IMG/VR virus record: IMGVR_UViG_3300010885_013316
Location: 1 to 24,693 of that record
Origin: a virus
DNA length: 24,693 nucleotides
Strand: one strand, 5' to 3'
Shown: in pieces, positions 15,505-23,736 of the stretch
Position numbering within the stretch: position 1 is the stretch's first letter
Layout: every line of letters begins with the position of its first letter
Notes under the pieces: generated by a model
What the model saw: only the letters and a program-made list of their open reading frames with translations
Database searches by the model: none
What the model was told of the DNA's origin: nothing
Translations under genes and position numbers: made by a program

Positions 15505-16833
15505 ATGGCTTCGATATACACCAAAAGTACGCAAATCTATAATGCCGAGAATTTTAAGGCATCGGTTGGAGATGCTAGTGAACCATATGTATACTTCACA
15601 TTCGGTAAAGTAGAACCGTGGTCAAGTGAAGTTGCTCCTCCTCAAGCCAACAGTTCTGTTGACACATTCAATCAAGTTTGGAAAAATATGATGGGTGCTA
15701 AGAAAATTGTTGGTAATGATGTTAGATTGGTCATTCGTAGATTTGACTGGGTATCAGGAACAGTTTATACATCATATGATGATTCCGAAGCAGCTTTAGA
15801 TATGAATGATCCTGATGTTAAATTCTATGTTGTCACTGATGAATGGAATGTCTATAAATGTCTAGGTAATAACAATGGCGGTGCATCGACAGTTAAACCG
15901 ACTACCATCAATACATATTTGGCCGAACAGTTATCCGATAAGTACATCTGGAAATATATGTATACACTTTCGGATGAAGAAAAGCTTCGTTTCACAACTA
16001 CTAACTTTATTCCAGTTCGTACATTAACAGAAGACAACGGAACATTACAGTGGCATGTTCAAAATAGTGCTGTACAAGGATCTATTGGATCAATAAAGAT
16101 TGTAAATGCAGGATCTGCTTATTCTGTAGCTACTCCTCCTACAATTACCATTACAGGTGATGGTACAGGTGCCGAAGTTGCTGCTACTGTTAATGTGACA
16201 ACATATGGTATAGAAAGTATTCTTGTAACTAATAAGGGTCAGAATTACACATATGCTAATGTTGCTATAATTTCTGCTACTGGTAGCGGAGCAAACGCAA
16301 GAGCTATCATGAGTCCTACAGGCGGCCACGGTGCTAATCCTGTAGAAGAACTTGGAGGATCTTTTGTTATGATTAATCCAAGATTAAGAGGGTCAGAATC
16401 AGGTATCATAGATACTCAAAACGAAATTAGACAGATAGCATTAATTAAAAACCCTGTATTAAGAGATGGTGTTACAATAGCTTCTGGAATTGTATATTCT
16501 CAGACAACAACAGTAGAAGTAGAACCCACAGGTGATAATTATATAGAAGATGAATATGTTTTCCAAGGATCAAGTTTATCCGCGGCTTCATTTAAAGGTA
16601 GAGTTGTAAGCTGGAATTCAGCACAAAATCTTTTAAATTTGATAGATGTGTTTGGAACTTTAACTAAAGATGGATTAACAGGCGATACTTCAAAAGCTTC
16701 CCGTCTGGTTTTAAATAACATTGACAAAGCTTTTACTCCATATACAGGAAGTTTATTGTACATAAATAATATAGCACCAATTCAAAGAGCTACAGATCAA
16801 ACAGAAGATTTTAAGATCGTGGTTTCATTTTAA
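15505..16833 (+). CDS. 8: Baseplate wedge protein gp8
   Basis: A 442-residue protein. The N-terminal half shows gp8 hallmarks: FTFGKVEPWSSEVAPPQANS, VIRRFDWVSGTVYTSYDD, FYVVTDEWNVYKCLGNNNGG and DKYIWKYMYTLSDEEKLRF. T4 gp8 is 334 residues; the extra length is largely explained by an inserted Gly-rich beta module at about residues 195-275 (IKIVNAGSAYSVATPPTITI TGDGTGAE, then ILVTNKGQNYTYANVAI). gp8 dimers sit in the wedge with gp7, gp6 and gp10. AGGAAA precedes the ATG. CTAAATAG, a poor match to the late promoter, lies in the 22-base gap. Confidence 0.88.
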   Translation: MASIYTKSTQIYNAENFKASVGDASEPYVYFTFGKVEPWSSEVAPPQANSSVDTFNQVWKNMMGAKKIVGNDVRLVIRRFDWVSGTVYTSYDDSEAALDMNDPDVKFYVVTDEWNVYKCLGNNNGGASTVKPTTINTYLAEQLSDKYIWKYMYTLSDEEKLRFTTTNFIPVRTLTEDNGTLQWHVQNSAVQGSIGSIKIVNAGSAYSVATPPTITITGDGTGAEVAATVNVTTYGIESILVTNKGQNYTYANVAIISATGSGANARAIMSPTGGHGANPVEELGGSFVMINPRLRGSESGIIDTQNEIRQIALIKNPVLRDGVTIASGIVYSQTTTVEVEPTGDNYIEDEYVFQGSSLSAASFKGRVVSWNSAQNLLNLIDVFGTLTKDGLTGDTSKASRLVLNNIDKAFTPYTGSLLYINNIAPIQRATDQTEDFKIVVSF

Positions 16834-16858
16834 TCCCAGTGAAGAGGAAAAAGACTAA

Positions 16859-19800
16859 ATGACTGTAGGTTCAGATTACGCAAATACAGAGGCTTACAAC
16901 TTATCAACAGATTTGAATGTAACTCCATATTATGATGATTATGAAGATAAGAAAGAGTACTATAGAATTCTCTATAAGCCTGGATTTGCCGTACAAGGCC
17001 GTGAACTTACCCAAATGCAGACAATTCTGCAAAAGCAGATCACACGATTTGGCAGACATATTTTTGAAGAAGGCACTATCGTTATTCCTGGTAATTTTCA
17101 ACTATTTGCTAATAACATATCTTCAACCGGACCTCTCAATTATGTAAAGATCAAAGATGTTGATAATACAGGTAATACAATATCTCTATCCAACTTTGAT
17201 GGTGTTATAATCCGTGGCGCAACATCTAATGTTACAGCACAGATTAGTATTGTTGCCGACGGTTCAGAAATTAGTGCTAATACCAATGCCAAAACACTTT
17301 ATGTTGATTATCTATCAGTTGATTTAGCAAATACAGCACAAAAAATATTTTCTCCTGATGAAATTCTCGTATCAAATGTAGGTAATGTTGTAGTTCTATC
17401 ATCAGCAACAAATCCTTTGGGTAAAGGATCAGCTTTCCGTATTACAGAAGGCGTTCTATTTGCTAAAGAACATTTTATATATTTCCCAGAACAAGAAGTT
17501 ATTCTAGACCGTTATGGTAATAATCCAACAGCTAAAGTTGGATTCAATATTATCGAAAATATTGTCGATTATACACTCGATAGCAGTCTGCTTGATCCTG
17601 CTCTTGAGTCTTCTAACTATTCCGCGCCCGGTGCGGATCGTTTGAAACTATCTGCCGTTCTTGAATCTCGCGCATTTGATGATGCAGGAAGTATTCCAAA
17701 TTTTACAACTCTCTTCACTATCAAAAATGGCGTAATTCAGACATACAATCAAAGAACTCTATATAACATTCTTAAAGATGAACTTGCAAAAAGAACATTC
17801 GATGAGTCCGGAGATTACTATGTTTCAGGTTTAGATGTTGAACTCAGAGAAACTGCTGATTCAGGAACAAATGGTGGTCTAGTTCCTGCTGGAGAAGGTG
17901 TCGATGCTAATACCATAGCAGTTCGTATAAGTCCCGGCACAGCTTATGTTAAAGGATATGAAGTTGGAACTATAGCTGGTGAATATCTCACAACTCCTAA
18001 ATCTTTAAATTATACTAATGTCAGTTCTCAAATCGTATCCGCTTTTATGGGATCTTATATTACAGCAAATAACATGGTAGGTCATTTTGAACTTGACGAA
18101 GGCACAGAAATAACTCTTCTTGATACATATAATAGAAGAATTTCAAATGGCATATTTACAGCAGCAGCTATAGGCAGCATTATTGGTAAAGCCACTGTAA
18201 TGAGTATTGAATATAACAGTGGTGTATTAGGAACATCTGATGGTAGAGCAGATATCTATCTATCAGATATTCGTATGATAGGAAGCAGTAGTTTTTCCTC
18301 TGTAAAGAGTTTGTATATCAACAACACATCAACTGCCGATTTTGGTGCTGATATTGTTCCAGATATTGTAACAAACACTACAGTCTTAAGAGAGCCATTC
18401 AACGGACCTCTACTGTATTACACAGGTTCAAACTTTACCAGAAAAGTAAGAGACGGAAGTAACGGCGATGTTTCAAAAACAACTTATTATTATACCACAA
18501 CAATACCAGTAACAATTACCGAAGCTGGTAGTTATGGCACATTTACCGCATCTGTTGCTGGTGCCAATGTTCCTTATACAGGAACACTATCCACAACAGA
18601 CAAGAGAGAAATCTTCTTAAGTCTTGAATCTTCTGTAAATGTTGCTATGCCAGGAACTTTCCAAAGTGTTGCTTCTGGTAATGTTATTACCGGAGATATT
18701 AACTCAAGATTTAGACGCTTAACAGCTGGAGAAAAGATTCAGTTCACAGGTGTAGGTCACTCTAATACATATACTGTTTTGGCTACACCTACAAGTGACA
18801 TTTCATTGCAAGTTGTAGAACCTTCACTATATCTTACACCTGCTGGTAGTAGTGTAATGTATAGACATTATGGCGCTGGTAGTTATATTGACTTAACATC
18901 TTACGGCATGGCAACTGGAACTTCTCGTACTGTTGGAGTTATCGGAGGTACTCAAACATTACAGTTTAATTTGCAAGAAACTTTCCCAGCATCTACATCA
19001 GCAGCGGTATCTTTCAGAATATCAAGAACGAATGCTGTACAAACAGGCAAAACATTAAGACCAAGCAGATATGTTAAGATTAATTGTGCAACTGCTGCTT
19101 CGGGTACAACTGGGCCATATAATCTTGGATTTTCCGATGTTTATAGAATAAAGAGTATCGTAAAGAAAACTTCAAGTTTCCCAACATCAAATACTGATGG
19201 AACAGTAGTCACATCTCAATTCCTCTTTAACAATGGTCAAAAAGATACTCTATATGATTTGGCCACTATTAAACCAACAACAAGTCTTGCTACAACAGAC
19301 AGACTTCTTGTTGAATTGGATTATTTTATACCCGACTTCTCAGTAGGTAAAGGATTCTTTACTGTTGATTCTTATCCAGTAAACGATCTTGTATCATCAA
19401 GTTCAACAATAAGCACCGCCGAAATTCCTATCTACAAATCTCCATCGTCTGGTAGGAAATATGACTTAAGAAATTATATTGATTTTAGACCTGTAAAGTC
19501 ACTTACAGCCAACGACATAACAGATCCTGCAAGTGCTAGTGTAACAGTAAGTCCAGTAAAATCAAACACATTTAACTTTACATTAAGCTCTCTTGCTTTG
19601 GTTTCACCATCTTCCGAAATTGATTTTGATTACTCATATTATGTGGCAAGAAAAGACATTGTTTCTGTAAGTAAAAATAAAGTGTTTACCGTTACACAAG
19701 GAGAACCAGGACCTTTACCTGTTACGCCACAAATACCAGAAAACGAATTAGGTTTAGCTGTATTAACTATTGCTCCATTTCCATCTATCTCTCCATACTA

Positions 19801-22800
19801 TGCTAAGATTATAGGTAGACAAGATATCGCATGTGCAAGTAGAAAAATTGCTCCTGTTCGACAGACTATGCGCGATCTTGGCGTTATGAAGAGCAGAATT
19901 GCAAGTCTTGAATATTATGCATCACTTAGCTTGTTAGAGAAGAGTGCTGCTGATATGCTAATTCAAGATGAAGCTGGTCTTGATAGATTTAAAAATGGTA
20001 TCTTTGTTGATACTTTCCGTAATCACACATTAGGCGATACAACAAATGGAGATTATCGTATTGTTGTAGATCCTGCTGAAAATAGCATTCGCCCTCTATA
20101 TTCTATGCAGTCTATTAATTATGATTACCTAGCAGGAGCAAATGTAAGAAGAATAAACGATATAGTCACTCTTGATTACTATGAAGTTGAATATGCAAAT
20201 GTGTCTTCTGTTACTGCTACAATAAACACAGAAAAATCATCATATGCCTTTATTGGAAATATGACACTTATTCCAGATAGCGATATATGGATTGATACAA
20301 TTACTTTACCACCACAAACAGTATCTTTTGAAAATGCAAATCTTGATGGTTTGGCAGATGCCCAGCAAGTTGGTGGTGTAACAACTACATGGAACGCTTG
20401 GCAAACTCATATTACTGGATATAAAGTTTATCAAGAAACAGCAGGTAGTAAAGTATTAATTGGTACATATTCCACATATAATGAAGCTTACAATCAAGCT
20501 CAAAATATTAGAACAACATCGTTTGGCGCAACAATTGAAACATCTTATCAAAATGATAGAACTGGTTCCGAATCCTATACATTTGTAGATCAAGATACTG
20601 TTTCTACAGGTTCTAAACTTGTTAGTACCGAAATTATACCTTATATCAGACCTCAGGTATTGATAGGATCTGTCAGTGGTATTAAACCATATGCAAAATA
20701 TAAGATATTCTTTGACAACATTGATATGACAAGTTATGTCAGACCTATAACTTATGATGAATATCTTAACTTTAACACTTTAACTCCAACATTCTCTATT
20801 GGCGATGATCTTCTAGCTAATCCAGAAGGCCAATTGTGGTTTAGATTGAGTTTACCAAACTCAAACAATTTGAGATTTACTGTAGGTTCAAAAGTAGTTA
20901 AAATTACAGATAGTATGACAAATACATCTGAAGAAACATCTTATGCCACAAAGACATTCTTTGCTCAAGGCATGATTGAAACTAAGCAGGAAACAATTCT
21001 TTCAACAAGACAAGTTGATATAAGAAGCACTCCTTTGACTGAAAGCTATGGTTACAACACATTTGACACTTTACCTCCATTGCTTGCGGCGCCGCCACCA
21101 CCTGCGCCGCCGCCACCAGTGCCACCACCTCCACCTCCGCCGCCAGTTTTGCCTCCTGTGCCACCGCCGCCTCTTCCGCCTCTTGTGCCGAATCCTCCGC
21201 CGCCGCCGCCGCCGCCACCGCCAGTGCCGCCGGTGCCGCCGGTAGTAATACCACCGCGTAAACCGCCAATTGTGCTTAGAATCCCACCAAATTTTGGCAT
21301 GAATCCAAATATTTGCTGCTTTGTGCCTTATGCTATGGTAACTATGGCTGACGGTACTAAGAAAGCAATTTGTGACATTAAGAATGGCGATGAAGTTCTT
21401 AGCAGAACTGGTAGCGCAATAGTAACCGATATTATCATTACCGATCTTGGTAATAGAGAACTATATGGTTTTGCCGGTCATGAACCATTTGCTACGGAAG
21501 ACCATCCGTTCTTAACAAACAAGGGTTGGTCATCTTACAAGATTGGCGATTATCACAACCATCTTGTTCGTGATAATGTTCCAAACATCAATTGGGATCC
21601 AATGACTAACAATGAAGAAGTTCTTCATACAAGTGGATTTGTTCCAGTTAATGAGATTGTTACAAAAAAAGAAGATCCTAATAAGAAAGTGTATGCTCTA
21701 ACTCTTGATGATACTTCAGATCACACATATTGGGTTGAAGACTTCTTAACTCATAATAAAGGAGGCGGTGCCCCTGCCGGCAGATGCCTTGCGTATGTAA
21801 TGCCTATTAAAGTTCCTGGAACTGAAGAAGGTATATTCTTGACAGCCGTTGAAGTATATTGTGCTGAAAAACATCCGACACTTGGAATGTGGTGTGAAGT
21901 TAGAGAACTTGACGCTGGCGGAGGTATTACCAGAAATGCTGTTCCATTCTCTGCTGTATGGTTTAGAAATGGTGAAATTCCAATTTCAACTGATGGAAAA
22001 ACAAATGGACTAAAGGTCACTTTTGAAGCGCCGATATTCTTGTATGCTAATAAATCATATGCGTTTATTATTCATCCAGAAGCAGGGAATCCAAATTATT
22101 ACTTCTGGATGTCAAGAATCGGTCAGACTGATATTAATACAGGGCAACCAGTGAATAGTCGTGGTTACACTGGTACAACCTTCACAACAAACAACGATAC
22201 GATTTGGGTTCTACAAGACCAAATTGATATTACATGTAAGTGGTATCGAGCCGCGTTCTATACAGGAACAGGAACATTTGAAATTGGAAATAAACCAAAA
22301 GAAAAGTTCTACATTAAAGATATTGTTGGCAGTTTAGAAGGATTTGGTGAACCATTCGTGACAGGAGATAGACTCACTCTAACTGGAATTCAAGCTAATA
22401 CAGGCGATTTTATTATTGGTCAATCATCTGGAGTTAATGCTACAGCCATCAGTGTTTCTGGTGGCACATATAAAACATCAAATATTAGATTTACATCTAA
22501 TGAATCCGTGACAATTAGATATGGAGCAAATGGTGTTACTAAAGGATCAACTGCTTGTTCAGGAATAAGCGTTGTAGCAACTGTAGCTCGAGGCACTGGA
22601 TCCCTTGAATACTATAAAGAATCTCCAACAAAGACTCAAATGATTTTAACAAATTCAAATGGTTTGTTCTCAAATGGTGAAATTATCTTTGATATTTCAG
22701 ATGAAGGTTATGGAACTATCGAATCTATAGAAAATCAAAGATATTCTGTTATAGATTTTGAACCTACAGTTATTAATTTTGCTAGTACTAGAACTGTATA

Positions 22801-23512
22801 TGAAATGGCAGTAAGTGCAAATTCGAGCGGAAGCGGTATCAATACATATTTCAATTTTGATGCTGGTGAGAACTATACTTTTGATGAAGAAAAGGCAATT
22901 TTCTCTCGCTCTAATGAAATTAACAATCTAAGTTCAGCGCGTTCTAATAGAGTTAGAATTACAATGTCTACGGATACAAACTATCTGTCTCCAATACTTG
23001 ATCTTTCGAGAACACACTCTGTTATCGTTGATAACTTGATAAATTCAGATGTTACTGGTGAAAATCAAACACAAGGTGGGCAATTGTTTAACAAGTACAT
23101 CTCAAAGATCATAACTCTAGCAGATTTCCAAGATGCTGAAGATATGAATGTGTTCTTAACTGCTTATCGTCCACCAACAACAGATATGAAAGTTTGGATC
23201 AAACTGTTGAATGGCGAAGATTCAGATCCTATGGCACAAATAAACTGGATTGAAATGGAAAAGATTTATGGTGGTGACAGCACCTATTCCTCATTCGCAA
23301 ACAAGAATGATTTCAAAGAATATAAGTTTGTCTTACCAGCAACATCTTTGGATGCTAATGGAATATTCACATATTTGAATACTGCAAGTGTGCCATTCAA
23401 GTCCTTCAAATCTTTCCAGATCAAAGTAGGTCTTCTTGGTTGTATTGATGATGGAAACAGCGCAGTTGTTCCAAGAGTTGCTGATCTAAGAACAATAGCA
23501 TTACAGGTCTAA
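16859..23512 (+). CDS. Giant baseplate/fibre-connecting protein: DUF4815-type region, poly-Pro, Hint domain
   Basis: A 2217-residue protein. The N-terminus, YYDDYEDKKEYYRILYKPGF then AVQGRELTQMQTILQKQITR and FGRHIFEEGTIVIPG, matches DUF4815-type structural proteins found after gp8 in cyanophage-like T4 relatives, the place of T4 gp9/gp10. Residues about 40-1400 are mostly beta-rich, with a helical block (VRQTMRDLGVMKSRIASLEY). A 65-residue tract with 45 prolines covers 1406-1470. A Hint domain covers 1487-1633. After it, PIKVPGTEEGIFLTAVEVYC then KSYAFIIHPEAGNPNYYFWM and ITCKWYRAAFYTGTGTFEIG is the C-terminal beta domain usual in this family, so the Hint domain lies at an interdomain junction. 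Self-cleavage would give fragments of about 1486 and 584 residues. AGAGGA precedes the ATG. It probably connects wedge to fibres; the exact role is unproven. Confidence 0.8.
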   Translation: MTVGSDYANTEAYNLSTDLNVTPYYDDYEDKKEYYRILYKPGFAVQGRELTQMQTILQKQITRFGRHIFEEGTIVIPGNFQLFANNISSTGPLNYVKIKDVDNTGNTISLSNFDGVIIRGATSNVTAQISIVADGSEISANTNAKTLYVDYLSVDLANTAQKIFSPDEILVSNVGNVVVLSSATNPLGKGSAFRITEGVLFAKEHFIYFPEQEVILDRYGNNPTAKVGFNIIENIVDYTLDSSLLDPALESSNYSAPGADRLKLSAVLESRAFDDAGSIPNFTTLFTIKNGVIQTYNQRTLYNILKDELAKRTFDESGDYYVSGLDVELRETADSGTNGGLVPAGEGVDANTIAVRISPGTAYVKGYEVGTIAGEYLTTPKSLNYTNVSSQIVSAFMGSYITANNMVGHFELDEGTEITLLDTYNRRISNGIFTAAAIGSIIGKATVMSIEYNSGVLGTSDGRADIYLSDIRMIGSSSFSSVKSLYINNTSTADFGADIVPDIVTNTTVLREPFNGPLLYYTGSNFTRKVRDGSNGDVSKTTYYYTTTIPVTITEAGSYGTFTASVAGANVPYTGTLSTTDKREIFLSLESSVNVAMPGTFQSVASGNVITGDINSRFRRLTAGEKIQFTGVGHSNTYTVLATPTSDISLQVVEPSLYLTPAGSSVMYRHYGAGSYIDLTSYGMATGTSRTVGVIGGTQTLQFNLQETFPASTSAAVSFRISRTNAVQTGKTLRPSRYVKINCATAASGTTGPYNLGFSDVYRIKSIVKKTSSFPTSNTDGTVVTSQFLFNNGQKDTLYDLATIKPTTSLATTDRLLVELDYFIPDFSVGKGFFTVDSYPVNDLVSSSSTISTAEIPIYKSPSSGRKYDLRNYIDFRPVKSLTANDITDPASASVTVSPVKSNTFNFTLSSLALVSPSSEIDFDYSYYVARKDIVSVSKNKVFTVTQGEPGPLPVTPQIPENELGLAVLTIAPFPSISPYYAKIIGRQDIACASRKIAPVRQTMRDLGVMKSRIASLEYYASLSLLEKSAADMLIQDEAGLDRFKNGIFVDTFRNHTLGDTTNGDYRIVVDPAENSIRPLYSMQSINYDYLAGANVRRINDIVTLDYYEVEYANVSSVTATINTEKSSYAFIGNMTLIPDSDIWIDTITLPPQTVSFENANLDGLADAQQVGGVTTTWNAWQTHITGYKVYQETAGSKVLIGTYSTYNEAYNQAQNIRTTSFGATIETSYQNDRTGSESYTFVDQDTVSTGSKLVSTEIIPYIRPQVLIGSVSGIKPYAKYKIFFDNIDMTSYVRPITYDEYLNFNTLTPTFSIGDDLLANPEGQLWFRLSLPNSNNLRFTVGSKVVKITDSMTNTSEETSYATKTFFAQGMIETKQETILSTRQVDIRSTPLTESYGYNTFDTLPPLLAAPPPPAPPPPVPPPPPPPPVLPPVPPPPLPPLVPNPPPPPPPPPPVPPVPPVVIPPRKPPIVLRIPPNFGMNPNICCFVPYAMVTMADGTKKAICDIKNGDEVLSRTGSAIVTDIIITDLGNRELYGFAGHEPFATEDHPFLTNKGWSSYKIGDYHNHLVRDNVPNINWDPMTNNEEVLHTSGFVPVNEIVTKKEDPNKKVYALTLDDTSDHTYWVEDFLTHNKGGGAPAGRCLAYVMPIKVPGTEEGIFLTAVEVYCAEKHPTLGMWCEVRELDAGGGITRNAVPFSAVWFRNGEIPISTDGKTNGLKVTFEAPIFLYANKSYAFIIHPEAGNPNYYFWMSRIGQTDINTGQPVNSRGYTGTTFTTNNDTIWVLQDQIDITCKWYRAAFYTGTGTFEIGNKPKEKFYIKDIVGSLEGFGEPFVTGDRLTLTGIQANTGDFIIGQSSGVNATAISVSGGTYKTSNIRFTSNESVTIRYGANGVTKGSTACSGISVVATVARGTGSLEYYKESPTKTQMILTNSNGLFSNGEIIFDISDEGYGTIESIENQRYSVIDFEPTVINFASTRTVYEMAVSANSSGSGINTYFNFDAGENYTFDEEKAIFSRSNEINNLSSARSNRVRITMSTDTNYLSPILDLSRTHSVIVDNLINSDVTGENQTQGGQLFNKYISKIITLADFQDAEDMNVFLTAYRPPTTDMKVWIKLLNGEDSDPMAQINWIEMEKIYGGDSTYSSFANKNDFKEYKFVLPATSLDANGIFTYLNTASVPFKSFKSFQIKVGLLGCIDDGNSAVVPRVADLRTIALQV
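21074..21268 (+). repeat. Polyproline tract (45 Pro in 65 residues)
   Basis: Residues 1406-1470 of the giant protein contain runs of 8 and 10 consecutive prolines. The DNA is pyrimidine-biased and very GC-rich (CCG/CCA/CCT codons) within an AT-rich gene. Such runs stall ribosomes and need elongation factor EF-P. They form a stiff polyproline-II rod, here placed just before the Hint domain. Confidence 0.93.
21317..21757 (+). other. Hint (mini-intein-like) autoprocessing domain
   Basis: Residues 1487-1633 (147 residues) carry the Hint signature in order. Block A is CFVPYAMVTMADGTKKAICD followed by IKNGDEVLS, with nucleophile Cys1487. Block B is T1546-E-D-H1549-P, the TxxH motif. Blocks F/G are VYALTLDDTSDHTYWVEDFL ending in His1632-Asn1633. 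No homing endonuclease domain fits in this length. The next residue is Lys1634, not Cys/Ser/Thr; the nearest Cys downstream is 1643. This fits a bacterial intein-like (BIL) or hedgehog-type Hint that cleaves rather than splices. Confidence 0.85.
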
Positions 23513-23516
23513 AATT

Positions 23517-23732
23517 ATGAAAAAAACTGAGATTCCAGGAATATATAAGGTTTCGGAAGGTGTCCTCGTCAACAAAGATAACGAGGCCCTTCAGAAATAC
23601 AAGAAGAGACGCGATGCTATGAGAAGAACTGATAGACAGATAAATATTTTAGAAGAAAAAGTATCTAAGATTGATAAGCTTGAAAACGATCTAGAAGAAA
23701 TTAAATCACTATTAAAAAAGTTGGTAGAATAG
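23517..23732 (+). CDS. Small coiled-coil protein between wedge and fibre genes
   Basis: A 71-residue protein. IPGIYKVSEGVLVNKDNEAL is followed by a basic stretch (KYKKRRDAMRRTDRQ) and a C-terminal coiled coil with hydrophobic heptads (INILEEKVSKIDKLENDLEE IKSLLKKLVE). Similar short proteins occur at this place in T4-like phages of the cyanophage type; no function is established to my knowledge. Its position between the giant wedge protein and the tail fibre, with gaps of 4 bases on each side, suggests a small connector or fibre-assembly factor. The ribosome site is weak (AGGTC). Confidence 0.75.
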   Translation: MKKTEIPGIYKVSEGVLVNKDNEALQKYKKRRDAMRRTDRQINILEEKVSKIDKLENDLEEIKSLLKKLVE

Positions 23733-23736
23733 ACAA

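Noticed and set aside
20982-21300. Long Gly-rich or Ala-rich reading frames opposite and shifted from the polyproline tract
   Set aside because: They are shadows of the repetitive CCN codons; no ribosome sites and low-complexity sequence only.
21317-21760. Classical splicing intein with homing endonuclease
   Set aside because: Only about 147 residues, no LAGLIDADG or HNH segment, and Lys follows the terminal His-Asn, so ordinary splicing is not supported.
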